A DNA stretch of 38,425 nt, taken from the NCBI GenBank assembly GCA_003132305.1, contig PKXJ01000012.1, forward strand, positions 2,152 through 40,576, given 5' to 3'. The translations under genes were made by a program, and so were the position numbers. Below are positions 22,172-29,971 of the stretch, piece after piece. The notes under the pieces are model-generated. The model was not told the DNA's origin, did not search any database, and saw only the letters and a program-made list of their open reading frames with translations. The stretch comes from Acidimicrobiaceae bacterium. Its GTDB lineage: Bacteria > Actinomycetota > Acidimicrobiia > Acidimicrobiales > RAAP-2. Every line of letters begins with the position of its first letter. Positions within the stretch are counted from its first letter, which is position 1.

Positions 22172-23105
22172 TTGTCAACTCCTTCTTCGTCCTCACCTTG
22201 TTCTTCGACAAGAGCGCACGTAGTACTCGGTCGGCCAATGAGCGTCGCCGCACCTGGGAGCGCCCAAAGTGCCGCTCGAGGTAGTACTGACCAACGCTGG
22301 TGACCGACGTGGCCACGAGATACCAGAACGAGGCAACGAATAAGAGTTCCATGACTCGCGCGTTGACGTAGTAAATGGATTCAGCACTCTCGAGCAACTC
22401 CATGTAACCAATCACGGCAGCCAACGACGACATCTTCAGCATTCCTATCGCTTCGTTACCGATGGTCGGGAGAATCGCGGGCATGGCCTGGGGCAGAATT
22501 ATTTTCGCCAGCGTTTGGCGAGATGATAATCCGTGAGCTTTGGCCGCTAACGTCTGTCCGCTGTCGACCGAAAGAATTCCTCCGCGAATGATTTCCGTAA
22601 GATACGCCCCCTCATTAATGCCGAGTCCCAACAACGCCGCCAAAAACGGCGTAATGAATTGGACGGTCTGAACGTGAAAGAGCCCGGGAATGCCGATGCT
22701 GGGAAAAACTAGTGGGAGATTGAACCAAATCAACAACTGGACGAGTACTGGCGTTCCGCGAAAGGCCCACACGTACAGCCACGCCACCGCGGACATGACG
22801 GGATTATTCGATAGCCGCATTACTGCGAAGCACGTCCCCAAGACGAGCCCGAGAATCATTGCGAGCGCCGCGATCAAGAGCGTCTTCTCGAAACCTTTGA
22901 TAATCACGCCCGAGACGATGTAGTGAGGGACAATTCCCCAGTCGATGTTGCCGCGAGCGAAGCCCCACACCAGAGCACCGAGAAGCACCAAGACGATGAC
23001 GCCGCTTACCCAGTAACCCGGGTGTCGACGCGCGACGAGTTTCAGGGGCGCTCCGGGCCTCGTAGTGACGAGGTCGCGCGAGGAGCCGTCGCGACCTCGG
23101 TTCAC
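22164..23105 (-). CDS. Polar amino acid ABC transporter permease
   Basis: From GTG 23105 it encodes 313 residues; GTG 23153 would add 16 and cannot be excluded. After a 30-residue cytoplasmic start there are about six membrane helices. The EAA loop reads INEGAYLTEIIRGGILSVDS followed by GQTLAAKAHGLSSRQTLAKI and LPQAMPAILPTIGNE, as in HisMQ/GlnP permeases. A single permease gene implies a homodimer. It lies in a three-gene transporter operon after the binding protein. Confidence 0.9.
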   Translation of the reverse strand: MNRGRDGSSRDLVTTRPGAPLKLVARRHPGYWVSGVIVLVLLGALVWGFARGNIDWGIVPHYIVSGVIIKGFEKTLLIAALAMILGLVLGTCFAVMRLSNNPVMSAVAWLYVWAFRGTPVLVQLLIWFNLPLVFPSIGIPGLFHVQTVQFITPFLAALLGLGINEGAYLTEIIRGGILSVDSGQTLAAKAHGLSSRQTLAKIILPQAMPAILPTIGNEAIGMLKMSSLAAVIGYMELLESAESIYYVNARVMELLFVASFWYLVATSVTSVGQYYLERHFGRSQVRRRSLADRVLRALLSKNKVRTKKELTSE

Positions 23106-23347
23106 TTCGGAAACTTTAGATGAGCAATGACAAGACTTGTGGCGCGTGGCCACAACGTGATGAATCTAACGCGGGGAGCGCGTTCGATCATCGAATTTCG
23201 TCGTGGTGCTCGCCGGCGCAGTTCGAACAAGGCCGCGTGGGGCGTCGAAAGGTACGATGCACGGCGAACGAAATAAAAGTCGACACGGTCCGACATGGGC
23301 CAAGGCGCTCTCAGCCTTTGGGTGAGAACTGAGTTGGCGGTATCGCA

Positions 23348-24268
23348 CTAACCTTTGCCGCCCTTGTCAATGGTTGCGACCTTCACTCCGTCACCTGAAA
23401 GGTGCCACTTAACGAGAATCTTGTTGTAGGTACCATTCTTTATCAAAGCGTTTAACCCGGCCTGGATGGCCTTACCGAGTTGAGTGTCGTTCTTATTGAA
23501 CATGATGCCGTAGTCGAGGACGTTGAATGTCTTACCGATAACGTGCCACTTACCATTCTGTGAAAGTTCCAGTGCGCCGTTGATTTCAGGGCCCTGCGCC
23601 AGCGCGACGGCGCGGCCAATTTGAACTTGCGTCTGCTGCTCGGGAGGCGACGTCACCGAGATGGTGCCGATCGGTTTCTTCGAAGGGCAAATCGACTTTG
23701 AAAGGGCCGCAATTTGTGCCGCGTAGGACGTTCCTGATTGAAGCGCCACGGTTTTTCCGCATAGCGACGAGTTCGACTTCAACGTGGAAGAACTGCTGTT
23801 TAGCCCCAAGAACTGCGTTCCCGTGACGAAATCATCAACAAAGTGAATCGAACCATGACGACTCGTGAGGTCAATGACACTCGAGTCAACGATGTCCGTA
23901 CGCGACGATTCCACCGCGGGAATGAGTTCGGCGAAGTTCGGCGTGTTCGTCACGACCAACTTCAACTTCAGTTCTTTCGCGAGCGCGGTGGCAACATCGA
24001 TGTCAAACCCCACGATCGCTCCGCCCGCCGTGGCCTGGTACTCCATGGGGGTGTAGGGCGAGTTCACCATGTCGCGCAACTTACCGGTGGCTCGAATCTT
24101 TGCGGGCACCATTGAACTAGGAGAGGCTTTGGACGATGCCGACGCCGACGTGCCCAGCGAGAACAGTGCGCCTCCTGTGACTACGGCCATCACGACCAAT
24201 GACGCTCCGCTGCGACGTACCAGGGATACGTCCCCGCGTCTGCGTGCTCCACGTTGCGAATTACTCAT
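23348..24268 (-). CDS. Amino acid ABC transporter substrate-binding protein
   Basis: ATG 24268 is chosen because TAGGGGGTG lies just upstream and a Sec signal peptide follows (positively charged start, then SGASLVVMAVVTGGALFSL and ASASS). The 306-residue product is a family 3 binding protein: YTPMEYQATAGGAIVGFDID then VATALAKELKLKLVV, PNFAELIPAVES and LQSGTSYAAQ, ending with GTYNKILVKWHLSGDGV. The ligand is probably a polar or cationic amino acid; the neighbouring ureohydrolase suggests arginine or another guanidino compound, an inference from context. It is divergent from the TPP enzyme gene. Confidence 0.9.
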   Translation of the reverse strand: MSNSQRGARRRGDVSLVRRSGASLVVMAVVTGGALFSLGTSASASSKASPSSMVPAKIRATGKLRDMVNSPYTPMEYQATAGGAIVGFDIDVATALAKELKLKLVVTNTPNFAELIPAVESSRTDIVDSSVIDLTSRHGSIHFVDDFVTGTQFLGLNSSSSTLKSNSSLCGKTVALQSGTSYAAQIAALSKSICPSKKPIGTISVTSPPEQQTQVQIGRAVALAQGPEINGALELSQNGKWHVIGKTFNVLDYGIMFNKNDTQLGKAIQAGLNALIKNGTYNKILVKWHLSGDGVKVATIDKGGKG

Positions 24269-24415
24269 AACACCCCCTACACTTCCACGTGCTCCGTGAG
24301 CAACCACATTAATTGTGTTAGTGGGCACATCGAATGTCTTTTTCTTAAGATTAACGGCTCCCTTCTTGTAAGTCAACCGCGCTCGAGTCCAAGTAGCCTC
24401 TCAATGAGAACCACG

Positions 24416-24466
24416 GTGACATCGGATCACAATCCGCCCGCATGTGAAGGTAGCCTCGTGACATCG
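24416..24466. promoter_or_regulatory. Direct repeat GTGACATCG in the divergent promoter region
   Basis: GTGACATCG occurs at 24416-24424 and 24458-24466, 42 bp apart (about four helical turns), each followed by GAT-AC-like bases. It sits between the transporter operon and the TPP enzyme gene and could be a shared regulator site. No regulator is encoded in this segment. Confidence 0.3.
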
Positions 24467-24506
24467 TGATACGTCAGAAGCGCGCCGGAAGTCCGACGGG
24501 AAACCG

Positions 24507-26150
24507 ATGAGTAACGAATACTCCGCGCGCTCGGGAGGCGACGTCCTCATGGAGACGTTAACGAGCCTGGGTGTGACGACCATCTTTGGCATTCCAGGTC
24601 AACACGCGCTGGGCGCTTTTGACGCACTTCGTCGCTCTGATCTCGTCTTCGTTGGCCTTCGGAACGAACTAAACGCGGGATTCGCCGCCGATGGGTACGC
24701 GCGCGCCACGAGTTCGCCGGGGGTGCTCTTGGTTTCGTCTGGTCCTGGTGCGTTGGCGACGCTCGCTGCACTCCAAGAAGCTGCAGCTTCGTCCTCACCG
24801 ATCGTAGCCATCGGAAGTCAGATTCCTCGCGCTGGACTCGGCGGACGCAGAAGAGGATACCTGCACGAGTTGCGCGATCAGAGTGGTAGCTTTCGAGACG
24901 TCGTAAAATCGGTGTCGACCGTCAATCAGATTTCGCAGATCCCGAGCGCGATCGTTGGCGCATGGGAGATGGCCCTGACACCGCCGTACGGACCAGTCTG
25001 GGTAGAGATTCCACAGGACGTTCTCTTAGAGTCGGCATCGATACCATCCGTCGATCCGATTAGCGTTCTCGTGACGCTTCCGCGGGCACGAGCCGAGTTG
25101 TTGAGTGAGGCCGTGCGCCAATTACATCAATCTCGCCGCCCGGTCATCGTGGCCGGTGGCGGAGTGTCGCGCTCTAGGGCCGAGGACGCATTACTCGTGC
25201 TCGCCGAGAAACTGAGAGCTCCCGTCGTGACCACTTTTGGTGGTAAAGGGTCCTTCCCGTGGACTCATCCACTTTCGATGCAGTCGTGGATGGAGGATAA
25301 ATTCACCACTGAGTTTCTCGAAGACGCCGATCTGCTCCTGGTGGTTGGTTCAGGGCTCGGAGAGCTTTCGAGCAACTATCGAACGATGGTGCCTCGTGGC
25401 GAAGTCATTCAAGTCGAGGCCGACGTGGGTAAGCTCGAGGCCAACTACCGTGGTCTCGGCATCCACGCTGACGCTCGGCTGACACTTGAGGCGCTGGCGA
25501 GCGCGGTAACTTCTCGATCAAGAGACGGCGTCGCGGAATCGAAGGTTGCCAATCTCCTAACTCGAATTCGTGAGCGCTTGGAACTTCAGCATCTCAATCT
25601 TGAATTCGACCTCTTGCGAACGCTTCGCGGTGCGGTATCTAGCCACACCAAAACCTTCTGGGACATGACGATTCTCAGCTACTGGGCGTGGTCGGCGTGG
25701 GATCCACGCACCAGCGACTCGATGCACTCGGCCCAAGGAGCGGGCGGACTGGGTTTCGCCTACCCCGGGGCAATCGGCGCCGCCGTTTCTACGAAGGGAA
25801 CGGAGCGGGTGTTGGCGGTTTCGGGGGACGGAGGTGCGATGTACGGGATCGCCGAGCTCGCCGTCGCGCGACAACACTCGCTCCCGGTGACATGGCTCAT
25901 CGTCGACGACGGTGGATACGGGATTCTTCGCGAGTACATGACTGATGCATTCGGTGAAGCCTTCGGTACCGAGCTCAACCGACCGGACTTCAGCGCACTC
26001 GCGAGCGCGTTCGGTGTTCCGGCTCAAAGTACATCACCCGAAGCGCTCGAGCATGATCTCGCAATGGCGCTCGATGCCCGCGGACCTAACGTCTTGGTCC
26101 TACCGATCGTCCTGCGGATGTTCGCTCCCACGCACCTTGGTATATCGTAG
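24507..26150 (+). CDS. TPP-dependent decarboxylase/synthase, acetolactate synthase-like
   Basis: The 547-residue protein has the three-domain ThDP fold: an N-terminal PYR domain with the cofactor-activating Glu (E54 in GLRNELNAGFAADGYAR), a central FAD/ADP-like domain, and a C-terminal PP domain with GDGGAMYGIAELAVA...VDDGGYG, where the usual Asn of the Mg motif is Asp. It is not the biosynthetic IlvB: there is no IlvN partner. The family includes AruI (2-ketoarginine decarboxylase) and CeaS (carboxyethylarginine synthase). An amino acid transporter, 2-hydroxyacid dehydrogenase and ureohydrolase nearby make a guanidino 2-oxo acid an attractive substrate. That is inference; sequence alone does not settle it. 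Confidence 0.82.
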   Translation: MSNEYSARSGGDVLMETLTSLGVTTIFGIPGQHALGAFDALRRSDLVFVGLRNELNAGFAADGYARATSSPGVLLVSSGPGALATLAALQEAAASSSPIVAIGSQIPRAGLGGRRRGYLHELRDQSGSFRDVVKSVSTVNQISQIPSAIVGAWEMALTPPYGPVWVEIPQDVLLESASIPSVDPISVLVTLPRARAELLSEAVRQLHQSRRPVIVAGGGVSRSRAEDALLVLAEKLRAPVVTTFGGKGSFPWTHPLSMQSWMEDKFTTEFLEDADLLLVVGSGLGELSSNYRTMVPRGEVIQVEADVGKLEANYRGLGIHADARLTLEALASAVTSRSRDGVAESKVANLLTRIRERLELQHLNLEFDLLRTLRGAVSSHTKTFWDMTILSYWAWSAWDPRTSDSMHSAQGAGGLGFAYPGAIGAAVSTKGTERVLAVSGDGGAMYGIAELAVARQHSLPVTWLIVDDGGYGILREYMTDAFGEAFGTELNRPDFSALASAFGVPAQSTSPEALEHDLAMALDARGPNVLVLPIVLRMFAPTHLGIS

Positions 26151-26229
26151 GGGCCGAAGCAGCCCTGGTTTCTGGGACCGAAACGTCCAATGGCGAGACG
26201 ACGCTCACTCAGAACAGAATGGGAACCGT

Positions 26230-27180
26230 ATGCGTGTAGTTATAGCTGATCCCGACATTGATATCGACCTCGCACGAGCCATTCTCGAACCAACTGGCGC
26301 CGCGACTGTGTTCGAACGCGACCACTGGTCTGGCGAGGATGTCGTGGCAATCGTGGTGTCGCCCTTCGGAGAAGTTCGCGCTCGGGAGTTGGAGAACTGT
26401 CCCAATCTAAAGATCGTGGCGACGACGAGCAAGGGGGTCGACAATATAGATGTGGAGTTCTGTCAGCTCCGCGATGTCACGGTGTGGCATCCCATGGACT
26501 ACTGCTCCGACGAGGTCGCCGATACCGCCGTGACCCTTCTGCTCGCCCTCCTGCGAGGTACCGTATTTCTCGACCGCTCAGTGAGAGATGGTCAGTGGCA
26601 CTACGCCGCGGCTGGCCCACTCAAACGGATTGATGAGACACGTCTGGGAGTTCTCGGCTACGGGATAATCGGTCGAAAGGTCGCTGCGCGTGCGCGTGCG
26701 CTCAACATTGCCGTGAGCGCGTACGACCCGTACGTTGCCGCCGATGATCCTGGTGCAATCGGCGCGGGCGTCACGATCGTCGACCTCGAGGAATTGTTCA
26801 CCACCTCCAACGCTCTCAGCGTCCACGTCCCACTCGACGAGTCGACGCGAAAGCTGATTTCCGCAGAGCTCTTGGCGCTGATGCCTCAAGGCTCGGTCTT
26901 AATCAACCTCGCTCGAGGAGAGATTGTCGACATCAACGCCGTACTCGACGCGCTAAGCAGCGGTCGACTCTACGGCGCAGCGCTCGACGTGCTGGACGTG
27001 GAACCGCCCAGCCCGGAATCCCCCGCACCAAAGCACTCGCGGCTCATCGTGACGCCACACGCCGGCTGGTATAGCGAACGCTCCGCGCGAGCCCTTTTTC
27101 GTGAACCTCTCGAAGTGATACGTGACGTACTTCTCTTTGGCAGCGACGGCCACGTTGATGTACTCCGAGCTTCAGAGTAG
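26230..27180 (+). CDS. D-2-hydroxyacid dehydrogenase, CtBP-like
   Basis: From ATG 26230 it has 316 residues, normal for the family. The NAD fold is GVLGYGIIGRKVA with an Asp at the end of strand two (AYDPY), predicting NAD rather than NADP. Catalytic residues are visible: Arg in INLARGEIVD, Glu in LDVLDVEPPS and His in TPHAGWYS. HPMDYCSDEVADTAVTLLLA is typical of the CtBP/phosphoglycerate-dehydrogenase-like subgroup. It lies 80 bp after the TPP enzyme on the same strand, so they may be co-transcribed; it may reduce the same 2-oxo acid the TPP enzyme decarboxylates. Confidence 0.88.
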   Translation: MRVVIADPDIDIDLARAILEPTGAATVFERDHWSGEDVVAIVVSPFGEVRARELENCPNLKIVATTSKGVDNIDVEFCQLRDVTVWHPMDYCSDEVADTAVTLLLALLRGTVFLDRSVRDGQWHYAAAGPLKRIDETRLGVLGYGIIGRKVAARARALNIAVSAYDPYVAADDPGAIGAGVTIVDLEELFTTSNALSVHVPLDESTRKLISAELLALMPQGSVLINLARGEIVDINAVLDALSSGRLYGAALDVLDVEPPSPESPAPKHSRLIVTPHAGWYSERSARALFREPLEVIRDVLLFGSDGHVDVLRASE

Positions 27181-27312
27181 GAATCGCTCAGTCGATATCG
27201 ACGAGGATGCCTTGCGATATCTCAGCTCACGAGAACGAGAAGTGAGCGCCCCCTCATGATGAATGCGCTCGTAGAGTTACACTTAGCTACTTCGGGATTG
27301 GAGGCTCAACGC

Positions 27313-27588
27313 ATGAAAGCCACGGCCACAACGCAGTTAGACAACGATCGCGTGACGGTCACCGAATGGCGATTCGCCCCCGGCGACGAAACCAGCTTTC
27401 ACGTGCACGCCTTTGACTACGTGGTGGTCCCCTTGACGACGGGAACATTGCGGCTCGAATTGCCGACGGCAACGAAGGAGTCTCATCTCGAGGTCGGGGT
27501 GTCGTACGCTAACGTGGCCGGCACGGCCCATAATGTCGTCAACACCAACGACTATGAATTCTCCTTCATCGAGATTGAACTCAAGTGA
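27313..27588 (+). CDS. Small cupin protein
   Basis: ATG 27313 is chosen for GGAGG eight bases upstream, giving 91 residues; an ATG at 27256 would add 19 residues. The sequence is a one-domain cupin: FAPGDETSFHVHAFDYVVVP (His-x-His) and a second motif GTAHNVVNTND with the late His. Such cupins bind small carboxylates or act as isomerases or dioxygenases. It follows the dehydrogenase by 132 bp on the same strand and is likely part of the same operon. Confidence 0.8.
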   Translation: MKATATTQLDNDRVTVTEWRFAPGDETSFHVHAFDYVVVPLTTGTLRLELPTATKESHLEVGVSYANVAGTAHNVVNTNDYEFSFIEIELK

Positions 27589-27652
27589 CGCTCATCTCGA
27601 CCCCTCTCCTTCGTGAGTCCTAATATTCGCGAGCGGCGCGTGGTTGTTCGTT

Positions 27653-28549
27653 CTACATCGCGCCCAGGAGTTCGTAGATTATGTGTGCCGCGGCGATACC
27701 TGTGATCTCCGCGTGGTCGTAGACCGGCGATACCTCGACGACATCCGCGCCAACGAAGTTTCGTTGGCGTAGTGAACGAAGAATCGCGAGTAGTTCACGG
27801 CTAGTGAGCCCACCGGCCTCTGGGGTTCCCGTACCTGGCGCGTGCGCGGGATCGAGCACGTCGATGTCAACCGACACGTACATCGGGCGATCCCCGACAC
27901 GCTCGGCAATCTTCTCTATCGCACCCTTCACGCCAATGTCGTCGAGTTCGATGGTGGAGAAGATCTCGAAACCGAGGTCGGCGTCATCTTCTAAGTCCTT
28001 TGTTGAGTACAACGGACCGCGAACTCCGACGTGCATCGAACCTTCGCGATCGATCAAACCCTCCTCCGACGCACGGCGAAACGGTGTGCCGTGGGTGTAC
28101 CGCGCGCCAAAATAAGTATTCCAGGTATCGAGGTGAGCGTCAAAGTGCACGACGCTGATTGGCCCGTGCTTGGCCGCCATCGCGCGCAGTAGCGGCAGAG
28201 CGATGGTGTGGTCACCGCCAATCGAGATGACGCGCTCCGCCCGTTCGTGAAGTTCCCGACTGGCCCGCTCAATGTCCGCTAGGGCTTCACCGATATCGAA
28301 AGGGTTGACCGCGATATCACCCGCGTCGGCCACTTGGTATTTCTCAAAGGACGAGACGTCGGCGGCGGGGTTGTATGGGCGCAGAAGCCGCGATGATTGA
28401 CGAACGTGCGCGGGGCCAAACCGCGCCCCGGGTCGATAACTCGCGCCCGCGTCAAACGGTATACCGACGATGGCCACGTTCACGTCACTGACGTCGTCTA
28501 TTTGTGGTAGGCGAGCGAAGGTTGCCAGGCCGGCGTAGCGAGGGACCAA
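27653..28549 (-). CDS. Agmatinase/guanidino acid ureohydrolase family protein
   Basis: The protein has 298 residues from TTG 28549. All Mn ligands of the ureohydrolase family are present: His in GGDHT, Asp-His-Asp in DAHLD and Asp-x-Asp in DIDVLD, with [10 protein letters not shown] at the N-terminus. The gene probably begins 20 codons earlier: a perfect AAGGAGG lies five bases before an ATC codon at 28607-28609, and the codons after it ([19 protein letters not shown]) match the start of the broken paralogue at 36263. It hydrolyses a guanidino group to urea and an amine. Agmatine, guanidinobutyrate and guanidinopropionate are all possible, and the context with a TPP enzyme favours guanidinobutyrate. 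Confidence 0.9.
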   Translation of the reverse strand: MVPRYAGLATFARLPQIDDVSDVNVAIVGIPFDAGASYRPGARFGPAHVRQSSRLLRPYNPAADVSSFEKYQVADAGDIAVNPFDIGEALADIERASRELHERAERVISIGGDHTIALPLLRAMAAKHGPISVVHFDAHLDTWNTYFGARYTHGTPFRRASEEGLIDREGSMHVGVRGPLYSTKDLEDDADLGFEIFSTIELDDIGVKGAIEKIAERVGDRPMYVSVDIDVLDPAHAPGTGTPEAGGLTSRELLAILRSLRQRNFVGADVVEVSPVYDHAEITGIAAAHIIYELLGAM

Positions 28550-28606
28550 CGTCGCGTCGACCTGACCAACTTTGCCATTCTCTACGATGCGCGGGGTCTT
28601 CTTTTC

Positions 28607-28624
28607 GATGGTCGCCTCCTTGAT
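28607..28624 (-). promoter_or_regulatory. Strong ribosome binding site in front of an ATC codon
   Basis: AAGGAGGCGACC immediately precedes ATC on the minus strand, in frame with the ureohydrolase. An in-frame stop lies about 12 codons further upstream, and no ATG/GTG/TTG is available between it and TTG 28549. This is either an AUC start or a mutated ATG. Confidence 0.6.
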
Positions 28625-28881
28625 CAGTTCCTGAGAACCAATTTAACCTGTTGGAGAATGATGCCGATCGACGCGACTTCGCGACGGTACGTTAACGTAT
28701 GTGTGACTGACGTAGACGATTCTTTCGCCGCAGGACGTGGACGACAAGGTAAAGAAGTAAAAGGAGGCACGACAGTCCGTGCCATTCGACGAAGTGGATG
28801 TTGAGTCCCGTGACCCGTCGCAGCGGGAGCCGGAGACTGCGTCTGGCGATCAAGTCTGCGACGCCCGACACTAGGGGCGCG

Positions 28882-28931
28882 GGTCAGCCGTTACAGAGTC
28901 ACAGATCAGCCGTTACTGGAATGTTCCAGAT
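28882..28931. repeat. CCGTTAC interspersed repeat, copy 2
   Basis: Starts GGTCAGCCGTTAC and ends CGTTACTGGAATGTTCCAGA, with CCGTTAC twice; it matches 11458-11530. It ends about 20 bp before the tRNA-Lys half. The 28610-29335 gap otherwise holds this, the junction and its conserved flank. Confidence 0.75.
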
Positions 28932-28953
28932 CAGCCAAGGTATTACAATTACT

Positions 28954-28998
28954 TGGTGCGCCGGCCGGGACTTGAACCCGGAACCTGTTGATTAAGAG
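28954..28998 (-). repeat. tRNA-Lys(CUU) 3' half, junction of cargo segment two
   Basis: The same 45 bp as at 37410 (identical) and 20826 (two differences): T arm CCGGGTTCAAGTCCCGG, acceptor 3' strand and CCA. The flank to the right is again CGAGTTCCATA, not a tRNA 5' half. Confidence 0.88.
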
Positions 28999-29041
28999 CG
29001 AGTTCCATATCGTTTCGACGTGTTGATCTCGTTGATTCTGT

Positions 29042-29135
29042 CTTGAAATTTCAAGTAATCATGTTGTTTCGAGTTGGTCTGGTTTGTCTGAGTTGCGCTG
29101 GTGTGTGGGATTTTCTGTGGGATTCGGAGGCGAAA
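29042..29135. other. Conserved left end of cargo segment two
   Basis: The palindrome CTTGAAATTTCAAG (29042-29055) again lies 88 bp from the start of the tRNA half, followed by GTTTGTCTGAGTTGCGCTGG and GTGGGATTTTCTGTGGGATTC. The minus strand reads NPTENPTHQRNSDKPDQL then a stop at 29059, nearly the same peptide as in segment one. Confidence 0.7.
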
Positions 29136-29335
29136 TTTGGCCTCAAAAAGTCCTCCGCATTGATTGTGTATCGGTACACGCCGACTACCTTCGTGGACGG
29201 ACTCGAAGTCCCATTGGTGTGCTCAAAGTCGTGAGAATGCATCGAGAAAATCGGCAGCAGCAATGACCAACCTGATCCTCTCCCTTCAACCGTTCGACGC
29301 TTCATCTTCAACTCTTCCTCGTAGTCAAAAAGATG

Positions 29336-29971
29336 TCAAGCCGCGGACTGATCTCCAGCGCTGGAAAGCTCGATTATTCGATCAAGGTTTTGAGTCACGA
29401 TCGTGCGGACTCGTAGTGAAGGTATCTTCTCAGTCCACCGCTTGACTTCATCAGTGTTGAAGGAGTTCGGAAGCTCAACCTCCGGCAGAGTGACATTTCC
29501 TCCGCGTGAACTAAGCACCGCAACGGTATCAACGAGAGCTTTTTCGGGAGACGCCAGTCCTGACCTGTAACTGGTTTCACCTTGATAACCGCCAAACAGT
29601 TCAGGTTGCAAATGGTGTATGACGACAGTGCCCAATGTTGTAACAACTCGCTTCGGTCTGCCAAGCGATATCACGTGCAACGACCGAGGGATTTGTTCAA
29701 TCATGCCGTGTCTAAAAAGAGCACTGTACATAGAAACGTAACTTGGATATGGACGAGTTAAAACAGGCACGACTTCAAGAATGTCGGGCACGACGGACCC
29801 GACCGCCCATACCCCGCTCCTCACTTCCTGCACTAATCCCGCGGAACCAAGTCGCGATAATGTCTTCGACGCCATTGACGAGGAAACCTGCCACAATGCG
29901 GCCGCCTCCGAGGTCGTTACTACTCGCTTGCCAAAGTTTCCGAGTGCTGCCAGGGCTTCCGTGGATTTCAT
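29336..29971 (-). CDS. AbiEi-like antitoxin of an AbiE-type system
   Basis: From ATG 29971 (GGAGG upstream) it has 211 residues. Residues 1-60 form a winged helix (TTSEAAALWQVSSSMASKTL), and the C-terminal part has SYVSMYSALFRHGMIEQIPR and LASPEKALVDTVA, the hallmarks of the AbiEi family antitoxin. Its ATG overlaps the TGA of the nucleotidyltransferase gene (ATGA). AbiEi normally binds inverted repeats to repress the operon and neutralises AbiEii without direct binding. Here it lies after the toxin gene, the reverse of the usual order. Confidence 0.8.
   Translation of the reverse strand: MKSTEALAALGNFGKRVVTTSEAAALWQVSSSMASKTLSRLGSAGLVQEVRSGVWAVGSVVPDILEVVPVLTRPYPSYVSMYSALFRHGMIEQIPRSLHVISLGRPKRVVTTLGTVVIHHLQPELFGGYQGETSYRSGLASPEKALVDTVAVLSSRGGNVTLPEVELPNSFNTDEVKRWTEKIPSLRVRTIVTQNLDRIIELSSAGDQSAA

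Noticed and set aside
24507-26150. Biosynthetic acetolactate synthase (ilvB)
   Set aside because: No ilvN or ilvC neighbour, divergent cofactor motif (Asp for Asn), and a catabolic context.
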